From Candidatus Synoicihabitans palmerolidicus (GTDB lineage Bacteria > Verrucomicrobiota > Verrucomicrobiia > Opitutales > Opitutaceae): DNA of 64,000 nucleotides. The DNA lies in contig JAGGDC010000001.1 in assembly GCA_020809425.1 (NCBI GenBank), forward strand, positions 744,001 through 808,000, given 5' to 3'. The notes beneath the pieces were generated by a model. The model worked only from the letters and a program-made list of their open reading frames with translations. It was not told the DNA's origin and ran no database searches. Within the stretch, counting starts at the first letter, position 1; each line of letters opens with the position of its first letter. Positions 50,824-59,286 of the stretch are shown here, piece after piece. A program made the translations under genes and the position numbers.

Positions 50824-51909
50824 ATGCAGAAAACGTTTCAAGTCGGCTCAAAAACCTTCGTCCTCGATCAAGCCAAAGCGGAGGCCGCATTTGCTGCCAA
50901 AAAAGTCATTAATGGCCGTGAAACCATGACCTTTAACCTGCTCCCGCTGAAGTATCAGTGGGCTTACGATCTGTATCGTAAGATGAAGGCCAACCATTGG
51001 GAGCCGGAAGATGTTCCCATGGGCAAGGATATCGAGCAGTGGCGTGACGAGGTCGTGGTTTCGGACCACGAGCGGTGGATCATCCGCATGGGCATTGGTT
51101 ACTTTTCCGCGGCCGAGGGCATCGTGGGTGATAACGTGCAGCACGTGGTGCGTGAGATGGTCACGGCGCCTGAGCTCAAACTCGTCTTGGGCCGCCACGC
51201 TCACGAGGAGAACATCCACGCCGATTCGTTGCTGTATATGATTTCGTCCTTGGGCATCAATCCGCACGAGTGCGAAGCGATGTTCGAAGATGTTGAGACG
51301 ATTGTGAAAAAGAACGAGTTCGTCACCCGCATCTCCAAGGACCTGCGCCGCGACCTCGATCTCACCGATCCGGTGAACAAGAAGCTGCTGGCCAAGAACA
51401 TGTTCATGTTTGGCCAGTGTATGGAGGGCACTCAGTTCTACGGGCTCTTCGGCATGCTGCTGTCGCTTTACCGTCAGAATAAGTTCCCCGGCATTGGCCA
51501 GATGTTCCGTTACACGCTGCGTGACGAGTCCAACCACATCGAAGTCTTCCGGAACCTGTTCATGGATCTGGTGGAAGAGAATCGCGAGATCTGGACCACC
51601 GAGTTCAAGGAGGAGCTGCGCGATACCATGCGTGACGCCGTGGATCTCGAAAAGGAATTTATCCGTGACTGCCTGCCGGTCAACGCCGTGGGCCTCGTGC
51701 TCGAGGACTTCCTGACCTACATTGATTACATCGCCGACCGTCGCCTCGAAGGCTGCGGACTGACCCCGCTTAACCCGGGCATTAAGAACCCGCTGCCATG
51801 GCTTGCCGAGATGATGGACATCACGAAGGAGCAAAACTTCTTCGAAGGCCGGGTCACCGAATACCAGCAGTCCTCCGCCCTCGAAATCGCGGATGACGAC
51901 GATCTTTAA
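50824..51909 (+). CDS. nrdB: Class I ribonucleotide reductase small (beta) subunit
   Basis: This is an intact 361-residue diiron subunit of class I ribonucleotide reductase, which makes dNTP precursors together with NrdA. Metal ligands appear in helix motifs EGIVGDNVQHV, RHAHEENIHADSLLYM, QCMEGTQFYGLFG and RYTLRDESNHIEVF. The Tyr/Glu radical-site region is TFNLLPLKYQWAYDLYRK near the N-terminus. It ends in a short acidic IADDDDL tail, the docking peptide to NrdA. The start was placed at 50824 (MQKTFQVGSKTFVLD) because the upstream in-frame codons are Ser/Pro-rich. Codons are mainly C-ending and there is no break. Confidence 0.93.
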   Translation: MQKTFQVGSKTFVLDQAKAEAAFAAKKVINGRETMTFNLLPLKYQWAYDLYRKMKANHWEPEDVPMGKDIEQWRDEVVVSDHERWIIRMGIGYFSAAEGIVGDNVQHVVREMVTAPELKLVLGRHAHEENIHADSLLYMISSLGINPHECEAMFEDVETIVKKNEFVTRISKDLRRDLDLTDPVNKKLLAKNMFMFGQCMEGTQFYGLFGMLLSLYRQNKFPGIGQMFRYTLRDESNHIEVFRNLFMDLVEENREIWTTEFKEELRDTMRDAVDLEKEFIRDCLPVNAVGLVLEDFLTYIDYIADRRLEGCGLTPLNPGIKNPLPWLAEMMDITKEQNFFEGRVTEYQQSSALEIADDDDL

Positions 51910-52221
51910 GAATTACACAAAATCGCGGACCACCTGACGGTGGGCGGAGGCAATCCTTCTCCCCGCCGCCCAGTCTCCAGACCGGTGAGGTCCGCACCTC
52001 CACCCTCAACAGCCAACCCTTAACCTACCCCTATTACTCGTCAGTCCGCTTCGTTTCTCCCGTTCGTAGCTTGATCCTTAAAATCATGGCCGACCCGCCG
52101 GCCATGTTGGCTGACTTGTGTCCAGTTCCGTCTGTTTCGTTTCACGACTCGCTTCCTGCTTCCATACCCCACCTCCCAGCTTCCACTTCTTTCGTCTCTT
52201 ACTTTTACGCACACAACTTCG
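51910..52221. other. Gap between nrdB and nrdA
   Basis: Contains a CATGGCCG-ACCCGC-CGGCCATG hairpin at 52085-52106 and a pyrimidine-rich tract (52143-52205). No gene was seen; the hairpin may attenuate transcription into nrdA. Confidence 0.4.
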
Positions 52222-55200
52222 ATGAATCCTTCGCTCGCCCACGACCTCGCCCTCAAAGCTGCCACCCACACCCCGGAAGACCGCCCCAATTTTGCCTGGC
52301 GCGAGTGTGTGCCCATCGACGCCCCTCTCCTGCCCAGCATCAAGCTGCTCGCGCCGCAGGGCGAAACCGACTTTGACCGCGCCGAGGTCGCCGAGACCCT
52401 CGGCAACGCCGTCACCAACGTACACATGGCCCGCGGCGAAAAGGGCAACATCTTCACTCCCGAGACCCGTGGCTTTGTCGGTAAGATCGTCAAGGAAGTC
52501 GCCGCTAATCTCGCCGCTCAAGCCCTGAAGAAGTCCCCGCTCAAAGTGTCCCGCAACGACCTCTACGAGCTCATCGAAAAGACCCTCGTTGACAACAACG
52601 CCTACGACGTTGCCAAGAGCCTTCTCCTCAACCGTTCCCGCAAGCTAGTCGGAGGTGCCAAGCACACCACGGCCGGGGTGCGGGTGATCCGCCGGTCGAA
52701 TCAGATCGTTCCCTACATTGCGCAGAAGGTAGAGATCGCGGTGCGCAAGTCCTTCCTTTCCCTCCAACAGGACTCCACCGCCGCCATCGGCGTGACCGAG
52801 GCCGTCACCGCTCGCGTGCTCGGTTCCAAGCAATCTTTTGTCCACATCGAGGAGATCCAGGACATCGTGCAGGAGGAGCTCATGAAGTCCGGCCACTACA
52901 AAGTCGCCGAGGCCTACATTCTCTACCGCGCCCTGCGCAACGACCACCGCGATGAGACGAACGACAATGACGAGGGCGATGATGCCGCCCTGCGCGCCAT
53001 CTTCGCCACCACTCAGCCCGCCATGATCATGGTCAAGCAACTCGACGGCACCAACAAGCTCTGGGACCGCATCGATCTCAAGAAACGCGTCGAGTTTGCC
53101 TCCATTGGTCTCGACCTCTGCCTCTCCCCCGAGGAGATCGAGGTTGAGCTCCTGCGCTCCGTCTTCGACGAAATCAGCCAAAAGGACCTCGATTCGACCA
53201 TCATCCTCAATTCGAAGACCCTCATCGAGAAGGATGCCGATTTCTCCAAGTTCGCCGGCCGCATCCAACTCACCTATATCTACCAGGAAGTGCTCGGCTG
53301 GGACATCGTGACCGACGGTATCGGCAAGCTGAAGGAGTTCCACAAAGACGCCCTGCGTAAGCACCTCGTTCACGGCGCCGACATCAAGTGCATCAACCCC
53401 AGGTTGATGGAGTATGATATCGACCGTCTCGCCGAGGCCATCGACCCCACCGCCGACCTCGATTTCGACTTCCTTGGCATTCAGACCCTCTACGATCGCT
53501 ACCTCATCATCGACAAGACGGTGAAGCCCGCCCGCCGCCTCGAGACCCCGCAGCTCTTCTGGATGCGTGTCTCCATGGGCCTCTTTTTATCGGAGGAAGG
53601 CGACCGTGAAGCCCGCGTGCTTTCCCTTTACAATCTCTACAAGAGCCGCCGCTTCTGCAGCTCCACGCCGACTCTCTTTAACTCCGGCACGCTACACTCC
53701 CAGCTCTCGTCCTGCTACCTCTACTACGTCGACGACTCTCTCGAAGGCATCATGTATCGTGGCATCGCTGAGAACGCCCAGCTCTCCAAGTGGGCCGGCG
53801 GCCTCGGTGGCTCCTGGTCGGCAGTTCGTGGCACCGGCGCCCACATCGGTGGCACCAACGGCGAGTCCCAAGGCGTTATCCCGTTCCTCAAGTTGCACAA
53901 CGACCAGCTCGTGGCCGTCAACCAGGGAGGCAAACGCAAGGGCTCCGGCTGCGCCTACCTCGAGTCGTGGCACAACGACATCTTCGAGTTCCTCGAGCTC
54001 CGCAAGAACACCGGGGACGACCGCCGTCGCACCCACGACATGAACACGGCCAACTGGATTCCCGACCTGTTTATGAAGCGCATGGAAGCTCGCGCTGAGT
54101 GGACTCTTTTCCGGGCCAACGAGACCAAGGACCTCCACGATCTCTACGGCCGCGCCTTCGAAGAAGCCTACGTAAAATACGAGCAGATGGCCGAGGAAGG
54201 TAAAATCTACGGTCAGAAGATCCAGGCCCTTGAGCTCTGGAAGAAGATGCTCTCCATGCTCTTTGAGACCGGCCACCCCTGGATCACCTTCAAAGACACC
54301 TGCAACCTGCGATCCCCGCAGGACCACGTCGGCGTGGTGCATTCTTCCAATCTCTGCACCGAGATCACGCTCAACACCTCCAACGAGGAAACCGCCGTAT
54401 GTAATCTCGGTTCGGTCATCATCGAGAACCACCTTACCGAGGACGGGCAGATCGATCACGAAAAGCTGCGCGAGACCATCATCACCGCCATCCGTGCGTT
54501 GGACAACGTCATCGACATCAACTTTTACCCGACCAAGGCCGCCGAGACTTCCAATCGACGCCACCGCCCCATCGGCATGGGCGTCATGGGCGTCGCCAAC
54601 GCGCTCTATCGTCGCGGAGTGGCCTTTGCGTCCGAAGCCGCCGTGGAGTTCAACGACGAGATGATGGAGGCCATTGCCTACTACGCCTACGAAGCCTCTT
54701 CCGACCTCGCTGCCGAGCGTGGTACCTACAGCAGTTACCAAGACTCCAAGTGGGACCGAGGCCTGCTTCCGCCCGACACCGTCGACCTGCTCGAGCAAGA
54801 GCGCGGCGTGCCTGTGGAAGTGCCGCGGGGTGGCAAAATGGATTGGACGCCGCTGCGCGCCAAGATTGCCAAAAACGGCATGCGCAACAGCAACGTGTTG
54901 GCCATCGCTCCGACTGCCACGATCTCCAACATCACCGGCACCAGCCCCTGTATCGAGCCCGCCTACAAGCACCTCTTCGTGAAGAGCAACCTGTCGGGTG
55001 ACTTCACCGTGTTGAACCACTACCTCGTCCGTGACCTCAAGGCCCGCGGCCTGTGGGATCAGGACATGATCGACAACCTCAAGTATTTCGACGGCGAGCT
55101 GAAGGACATCGATAGAATCCCCGAGGACATCAAAGTGAAATACCTCACGGCCTTCGGCATCGATCACAAGTGGGTGGTAGACGCGGCAGCCCGCCGCCAA

Positions 55201-55473
55201 AAGTGGATCGACCAAAGCCAGTCCGTGAACCTCTGGCTCGCGACCCCGGACCTCAAGACCTTGAGCCACATGTATCGCCACGCCTGGCACACGGGCCTCA
55301 AAACCACGTATTACCACCGCACGCTAGGGGCATCCAACATCGAAAAAGCCACGGTCGCCGTGAAAAAGGAGATGCGCGGCGAGACTGGTAAGAAAACGTT
55401 CACCGAAGCCGAGAAGAAAGCATGTAGCATCGAAGCGATGCGGAATGGAAAGGAGTGTGAAGCATGCCAATGA
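52222..55473 (+). CDS. nrdA: Class I ribonucleotide reductase large (alpha) subunit with two ATP-cone domains
   Basis: This is an intact 1083-residue catalytic subunit, longer than E. coli NrdA (~760). Two ATP-cone-like regulatory domains occur at ~80-150 (FTPETRGFVGKIVKEVAANL) and ~155-235 (VRVIRRSNQIVPYIAQKVE, then VHIEEIQDIVQEELMKSGHY). The catalytic barrel follows, with FCSSTPTLFNSGTLHSQLSS and SSCYLYYVDDSLEGI, LGGSWSAVRGTGAHIGGTNG, SSNLCTEITLNTSNEE with the active-site Cys-Glu, and APTATISNITGTSPCIEP. The C-terminal redox pair is CEACQ. It lies 312 bp after nrdB, the reverse of the usual nrdAB order, and has a strong C-ending codon bias. Confidence 0.95.
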   Translation: MNPSLAHDLALKAATHTPEDRPNFAWRECVPIDAPLLPSIKLLAPQGETDFDRAEVAETLGNAVTNVHMARGEKGNIFTPETRGFVGKIVKEVAANLAAQALKKSPLKVSRNDLYELIEKTLVDNNAYDVAKSLLLNRSRKLVGGAKHTTAGVRVIRRSNQIVPYIAQKVEIAVRKSFLSLQQDSTAAIGVTEAVTARVLGSKQSFVHIEEIQDIVQEELMKSGHYKVAEAYILYRALRNDHRDETNDNDEGDDAALRAIFATTQPAMIMVKQLDGTNKLWDRIDLKKRVEFASIGLDLCLSPEEIEVELLRSVFDEISQKDLDSTIILNSKTLIEKDADFSKFAGRIQLTYIYQEVLGWDIVTDGIGKLKEFHKDALRKHLVHGADIKCINPRLMEYDIDRLAEAIDPTADLDFDFLGIQTLYDRYLIIDKTVKPARRLETPQLFWMRVSMGLFLSEEGDREARVLSLYNLYKSRRFCSSTPTLFNSGTLHSQLSSCYLYYVDDSLEGIMYRGIAENAQLSKWAGGLGGSWSAVRGTGAHIGGTNGESQGVIPFLKLHNDQLVAVNQGGKRKGSGCAYLESWHNDIFEFLELRKNTGDDRRRTHDMNTANWIPDLFMKRMEARAEWTLFRANETKDLHDLYGRAFEEAYVKYEQMAEEGKIYGQKIQALELWKKMLSMLFETGHPWITFKDTCNLRSPQDHVGVVHSSNLCTEITLNTSNEETAVCNLGSVIIENHLTEDGQIDHEKLRETIITAIRALDNVIDINFYPTKAAETSNRRHRPIGMGVMGVANALYRRGVAFASEAAVEFNDEMMEAIAYYAYEASSDLAAERGTYSSYQDSKWDRGLLPPDTVDLLEQERGVPVEVPRGGKMDWTPLRAKIAKNGMRNSNVLAIAPTATISNITGTSPCIEPAYKHLFVKSNLSGDFTVLNHYLVRDLKARGLWDQDMIDNLKYFDGELKDIDRIPEDIKVKYLTAFGIDHKWVVDAAARRQKWIDQSQSVNLWLATPDLKTLSHMYRHAWHTGLKTTYYHRTLGASNIEKATVAVKKEMRGETGKKTFTEAEKKACSIEAMRNGKECEACQ

Positions 55474-55522
55474 TTCACCCCTCGGTTTCTTCGAGAGCCA
55501 CCGTTCCGAGCGAAGCGACAAC

Positions 55523-55545
55523 TATGCGGCTGCAGTAGCCGCATA
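55523..55545 (+). terminator. Strong hairpin downstream of nrdA
   Basis: TATGCGGCT and AGCCGCATA are perfect 9-bp arms around a 5-nt loop, 50 bp after the nrdA stop. A terminator or mRNA-end hairpin; no T-tract directly follows. Confidence 0.5.
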
Positions 55546-55692
55546 CATGTGAGGCCTGCCAGTAAGCAGCACTCCCTGTAGGGGCGTTGCTTGCGACGCC
55601 GGCTCCATCCACCAAGGTCCGGCCCCCGCCCGGGCCTTTTCGTTCTATCGGAGTAGGCCGCCTGCTTGCAGGTGCTCCCCCTGCCTCGCTGC

Positions 55693-55708
55693 AAAGGCCC
55701 GGGCCTTT
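55693..55708 (+). terminator. Palindrome ending in T-tract upstream of higB
   Basis: AAAGGCCCGGGCCTTT is fully self-complementary and ends in TTTT, so it could terminate transcription on both strands between nrdA and higB. Confidence 0.5.
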
Positions 55709-55761
55709 TCCCTACCCATTTTGAAAGAAATCACCCCGCCGCCCCGTTACACCTCCAAAGG

Positions 55762-56040
55762 ATGATCCAGTCGTTCGCAGATCGAGACATCACCCAACTC
55801 TTCCACGAGGAGAAGAATCGTCGGTTTCATGCCATTGCTCGTGTCGCTCTGCGAAAACTCCTCCCGCTTAATCGGGCAGGGCGTCTCACCGATCTTTCGG
55901 TTCCGCCCGGCAACCGTCTGGAGCCGCTTTCGGGTGATCTCGTTGGCCTCCACTCTATCCGCATCAATGACCAGTGGCGCATCGTCTTCCGGTAGACTGA
56001 CTCAGGACTGAGCGATGTCCGCATCACAGATTATCATTGA
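55762..56040 (+). pseudogene. higB: HigB-type (RelE superfamily) mRNA interferase toxin with amber codon
   Basis: This is the toxin of a HigBA pair, ~92 residues. Family features are [52 protein letters not shown] and the C-terminal RIVFR followed by TDSGLSDVRITDYH. A TAG at 55993-55995 sits exactly at the conserved Trp of the RIxFRW motif. The remaining 14 codons are open and family-like, so a single base separates it from a complete toxin. HigB proteins cleave mRNA on the ribosome; the antitoxin gene follows 32 bp later. Confidence 0.85.
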
Positions 56041-56072
56041 AATGCCCCCCATAACGTCATGCGTTATGGTCT

Positions 56073-56378
56073 ATGAATCCGCCCATCACACCCGGTGAAA
56101 TCCTTCTGGAAGAATACCTGAAGCCCATGGGTATTTCCCAAAACGCCATGGCCCGCGCGATCGGCGTGCCTCCCCGTGCCATCAACGAAATCGTCCTCGG
56201 CAAGCGCTCCATCACCCCCGCCATGTCCATCCGCTGCGGCGCGTTCTTCGAACAGTCGTCTCAATTTTGGCACGGAATTCAGGTGGACGGTGAATTCAGA
56301 GCGTTGGCTGGTGAAGCCACCAAGTTAATAGAAAACATCCGCCCCGCATCCGAGTTACATATCCGCCTATTGTGCTGA
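56073..56378 (+). CDS. higA: HigA-type antitoxin (XRE-family helix-turn-helix)
   Basis: This is an intact 101-residue antitoxin and autoregulator. It has the family start [20 protein letters not shown], the helix-turn-helix [19 protein letters not shown] and the C-terminal [15 protein letters not shown]. It neutralises HigB and represses the pair. The last codons (LLC then TGA) end inside the left inverted repeat of the IS630-type element, so the natural C-terminus was probably cut by the insertion. The DNA-binding part is unaffected. Confidence 0.9.
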   Translation: MNPPITPGEILLEEYLKPMGISQNAMARAIGVPPRAINEIVLGKRSITPAMSIRCGAFFEQSSQFWHGIQVDGEFRALAGEATKLIENIRPASELHIRLLC

Positions 56379-57392
56379 GAGTTAATGAACTATACTGAAT
56401 GAAGGGATGCGGCGGTGCGGGCGCGTTGGATTTTCTCCAGGATGGCGGAGCCTTCGGCCTTCCAAGTGTAGCGGGTGGGTTCGAGGTAGCGTGCGGCCAT
56501 GTAGGTTTCGATGGCGTTGGTGAGGTCTCGAACGCTGGTGAAGCTGCCATCGCGGATACAATCGACGGTGAGGTCGCGGAAGAAGCGCTCCACTAGATTC
56601 AACCAGGAAGAGGATGTTGGAGTGCAGTGGTGCAGTGCAGTGCGATGCGCTCGAGGCCATGGGCTTTGGCATGGCGCTGATGGCGCCACTTTATCCAGCT
56701 CTTCACTTTGGCGTGCTTGTGGGTGGCGTAGTTGTCGATGATCAGATGCAGGACCAAGCCGTCGGGTGCCTGCGCATCGATGTGCTTGAGGAAACCGAGC
56801 CATTCGCGGTGGGTATGCCGAGAGGCGGTGCGTCGCATGATTTTGCCGTCCAGATAGCCGAGGGCGGCGAAGAGCGTGACCGTGCCGTGGCGGGTGTAAT
56901 CGTGGGTGGCGGTTTTGATGTGCCCGATACCCAAGGCAGGCTCGGCTGGGTGCGCTCAAGCGCCTGGCACTGGCTTTTCTCGTCGCAACACAGCACCAAG
57001 GCCGTGGAGGACCAACGGGGTGCGCCCGGCCGGGGGTTGCGTGACCTCAGTGACGATTTGAGCGCGAATCGCCACATCCCACACTCGGCTTCCGGCCCGA
57101 ACGTCTCGCTTCGACCCATCCAGCCAACCCTGCCTCACGAAATCGCTTTTCCCACTTCGCCACCACCGGACGATTCACTCCGATCTGAGCAGCCACCGTC
57201 TCCTGGCTTTTCCCTTCGGCCCGCAACAACACGATGCGCGCCCGCCTGACCTCCCGTTGCGGCGTGGTCGGACGTTTGATCATCTGTTCAAGTTCTTGAT
57301 GCTGCGCGGCATCAATGATTAGCGGATTAACAGGGCGGGCCATGCACCCATCCTGCACTACTATTTTTGTTTCGTATAGCTAATTAACTCCC
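56377..57392. mobile_element. IS630-type insertion sequence, ~1016 bp
   Basis: Imperfect terminal inverted repeats (GAGAGTTAATGAACTATAC at 56377-56395 against the reverse complement of GTATAGCTAATTAACTCCC at 57374-57392). It encloses a single IS630-type transposase gene on the minus strand. IS630 elements duplicate TA; the exact flank was not resolved. Confidence 0.65.
56390..57343 (-). pseudogene. IS630-family transposase, frameshifted and internally deleted
   Basis: This is a DDE transposase of ~318 codons; complete relatives have ~350-360. The N-terminal helix-turn-helix is MIKRPTTPQREVRRARIVLL and AAQIGVNRPVVAKWEKRFRE. Catalytic sites are ALVLCCDEKSQCQALERTQP (first Asp), LHLIIDNYATHKHAKVKSWI (second Asp) and SSWLNLVERFFRDLT (Glu). 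After EVTQPPAGRT (~57020-57040) the segment that normally precedes ALVLCCDEKS is missing. Frame breaks lie near 57100, 56930 and 56640, so three frames are used. This copy is unlikely to move by itself. Confidence 0.82.
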
Positions 57393-57604
57393 ACTACACT
57401 AGAGGCGCTCAGTCCGCCTCGCCAAACGGCCCCGCGTGGTTTTGCGCGAGATCAAGGCTTTTAGCAGAGATGGACGGGCCTTTTGAGCGTTGGCAAGTGT
57501 GGGGAAAGGGTTGGGTTTTACTCCGTCCGATCGGCCCCCCCCCGTCGATCGGCCCGGGCTGGTTGTTTACCACCCATCGCACCGGGCCGCGACACTGCGA
57601 CCGT

Positions 57605-58633
57605 TTAGAGATCTACCGCAAACGGGTTTCGTTCGAAAAACTTCTGATGGAAGTAGGGATAAGCGAGCGGTGTGGAGCTGGCGGCGTCGAGGGTGGCGAC
57701 CTGTTGGTCCGTGAGTTTCCAACCTACCGCGCCGAGGTTTTGCCGCAATTGCTCTTCGTTGCGCGCTCCGATCACCACCGTTGATACCGTAGGGCGGTGC
57801 AGCACCCAGTTGAGCGCGACTTGTGGCACGGACTTGCCGCTTTCCGCCGCGACGGTTTCGAGCGCATCGATCACGCGGTAGAGATGGTCGTCCTCAACCG
57901 GCGGTCCGGCATCGATGGACGCCTGAGCCCGAAGACGGCTGGTGGCAGGAAGGGGTTCGCTTCGGCGGATCTTGCCGGTGAGACGGCCCCAACCAAGCGG
58001 GCTCCACACGACCGCGCCCACTTTTTGGTCGAGGCCGAGTGGCATGAGTTCCCATTCGTAAGATCGACCGATGAGCGAGTAGTAGGCTTGGTGGGCGACG
58101 TAGCGGGCCCAGCCGTAACGTTCGGAAACCGAGAGTGATTTCATGAGATGCCAACCGGAGAAATTCGACACCCCGATGTAGCGGATTTTGCCGGCCCGGA
58201 CAAAGTCGTCGAGTGTGGCGAGCGTCTCTTCCACGGGAGTTTGGGCGTCGAAACCGTGGAGTTGAAACAAATCGATATAGTCGGTTCCGAGCCGTTGCAG
58301 ACTGCCTTCGATTGCTTGGGTGAGATGAAATCGCGATGAGCCGATATCGTTGGGGCCGTCTCCGCGGCGAAAAGTGGCCTTGGTGGAAATCAGGACTTGG
58401 TCCCTGCGGCCCGCGATGGCTTGGCCGATAATTTCTTCGGCCAAACCGTCGGAGTAGACGTCGGCGGAGTCGAACATGTTGAGTCCCGCCTCGAGCGAGA
58501 TGCCGATCAGGCGCTTCGCCTGGGCCACGTTGCTGCCGCCCCACGATTTGAAGAGAGGACCTTTGCCTCCAAAGGTGCCGAGAGTAAGGATCGGTACTTT
58601 GAAGCCGGAGCCGCCGAGAAAACGATAGTCCAT
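57605..58633 (-). CDS. Aldo/keto reductase family oxidoreductase
   Basis: This is an intact 342-residue NADPH-dependent aldo/keto reductase. The catalytic tetrad is seen as Asp in NMFDSADVYSDG, Tyr in the same stretch, Lys in DQVLISTKATF and His in DYIDLFQLHGFD. Cofactor-binding regions are IRYIGVSNFSGWHL and VSTVVIGARNEEQLRQNLGA. It fits the group related to sugar/organic-carbonyl reductases of the YajO/AKR11-13 type. It lies divergent to the ArsR-type regulator with two operator-like dyads in the gap, so it is probably regulated by it. Confidence 0.93.
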   Translation of the reverse strand: MDYRFLGGSGFKVPILTLGTFGGKGPLFKSWGGSNVAQAKRLIGISLEAGLNMFDSADVYSDGLAEEIIGQAIAGRRDQVLISTKATFRRGDGPNDIGSSRFHLTQAIEGSLQRLGTDYIDLFQLHGFDAQTPVEETLATLDDFVRAGKIRYIGVSNFSGWHLMKSLSVSERYGWARYVAHQAYYSLIGRSYEWELMPLGLDQKVGAVVWSPLGWGRLTGKIRRSEPLPATSRLRAQASIDAGPPVEDDHLYRVIDALETVAAESGKSVPQVALNWVLHRPTVSTVVIGARNEEQLRQNLGAVGWKLTDQQVATLDAASSTPLAYPYFHQKFFERNPFAVDL

Positions 58634-58687
58634 GATAGAGTAGAGGGTCTTGAGGGTTGATCTGGTGAGCGTAAAGATGGCTCAACA

Positions 58688-58705
58688 GTTCGACAGAACT
58701 CGAAC
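58688..58705. promoter_or_regulatory. Operator-like dyad, copy 1
   Basis: GTTCGA-CAGAAC-TCGAAC, a perfect inverted repeat with 6-nt spacer, 55 bp upstream of the aldo/keto reductase start. Same arms and spacing as copy 2. Confidence 0.6.
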
Positions 58706-58766
58706 GGTGTGATCTGGAAAACGACCTTGCATGTTTTTTGACCGGAAGATTCAGAACCATTAAATG

Positions 58767-58784
58767 GTTCGAGTTGTTTCGAAC
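58767..58784. promoter_or_regulatory. Operator-like dyad, copy 2
   Basis: GTTCGA-GTTGTT-TCGAAC with arms identical to copy 1 and 79 bp away. It lies 44 bp upstream of the regulator start at 58828. Confidence 0.6.
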
Positions 58785-58827
58785 TTAAACTTGCCTATTG
58801 GCGCGTTACTCGTCCCTTGGTGCCATC

Positions 58828-59148
58828 ATGGCTGCCCTCGAGTTTCCGGCTGCCGATCAGCTTGAGCTGACCGGTGTGATGTATGCGTTGTCCGACCCAA
58901 CGAAGTTGGCGATTGTGCGGCAGTTGGCCTCGTCTCGCGGGCGCCCACTTTCAATTTGCACCGCCCTGCTGGGCGACCGGCCCAAGTCCAGTATGTCGCA
59001 CCATTTCAAGATCCTGCGTAAGGCCGGCGTGATCGAGACAACCACCATGGGCAAGGAGCACTTGAACCGCCTGCGCACTACCGATCTCGACGCAAAATTC
59101 CCCGGTTTGTTAAAAGTAGTGCGGCGTGCGATTCGGGCGGAATCTTAG
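58828..59148 (+). CDS. ArsR-type winged-helix transcriptional regulator
   Basis: This is an intact 106-residue DNA-binding protein. A winged helix-turn-helix of the ArsR kind is visible: VMYALSDPTKLAIVRQLAS, then GDRPKSSMSHHFKILRKAGV as recognition helix and wing, and NRLRTTDLDAKFPGLLKVV. No metal-binding Cys pair is present (one Cys only, in SICTALLG), so the inducer is not a metal by the usual ArsR rules. The ATG at 58828 is chosen over a TTG at 58798. It is divergent to the aldo/keto reductase and probably binds the two dyads between them. Confidence 0.85.
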   Translation: MAALEFPAADQLELTGVMYALSDPTKLAIVRQLASSRGRPLSICTALLGDRPKSSMSHHFKILRKAGVIETTTMGKEHLNRLRTTDLDAKFPGLLKVVRRAIRAES

Positions 59149-59286
59149 ACGTGCGCCGAGGAAGGGAAGGGAGGCAAACCGGAATGCTGATGGCTTGGTC
59201 GCGCTTTTAAGTTCCGTAACCTTCTCCTTTTTTTGGTCGGTCTTCGAGGTCGCATGGCCCGTCTATGGAGAGGGAGACAAAAACGG

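Larger units (their letters stand above)
55474..55761. other. Gap after nrdA with terminator-type hairpins
   Basis: Holds the hairpin at 55523-55545, a repetitive-type hairpin (GGGGCGTTGCTTGCGACGCC around 55581-55600), a GGCCCGGGCC pair and the palindrome at 55693-55708. No gene was recognised. Confidence 0.4.

Noticed and set aside
53692-55317. Long antisense frame (541 codons) opposite nrdA
   Set aside because: It is a shadow of the codon bias of nrdA; its translation is Val/Gly/Asp-rich without family motifs. The same holds for frames opposite tex (32120-33088) and ABC-F (35956-37134).
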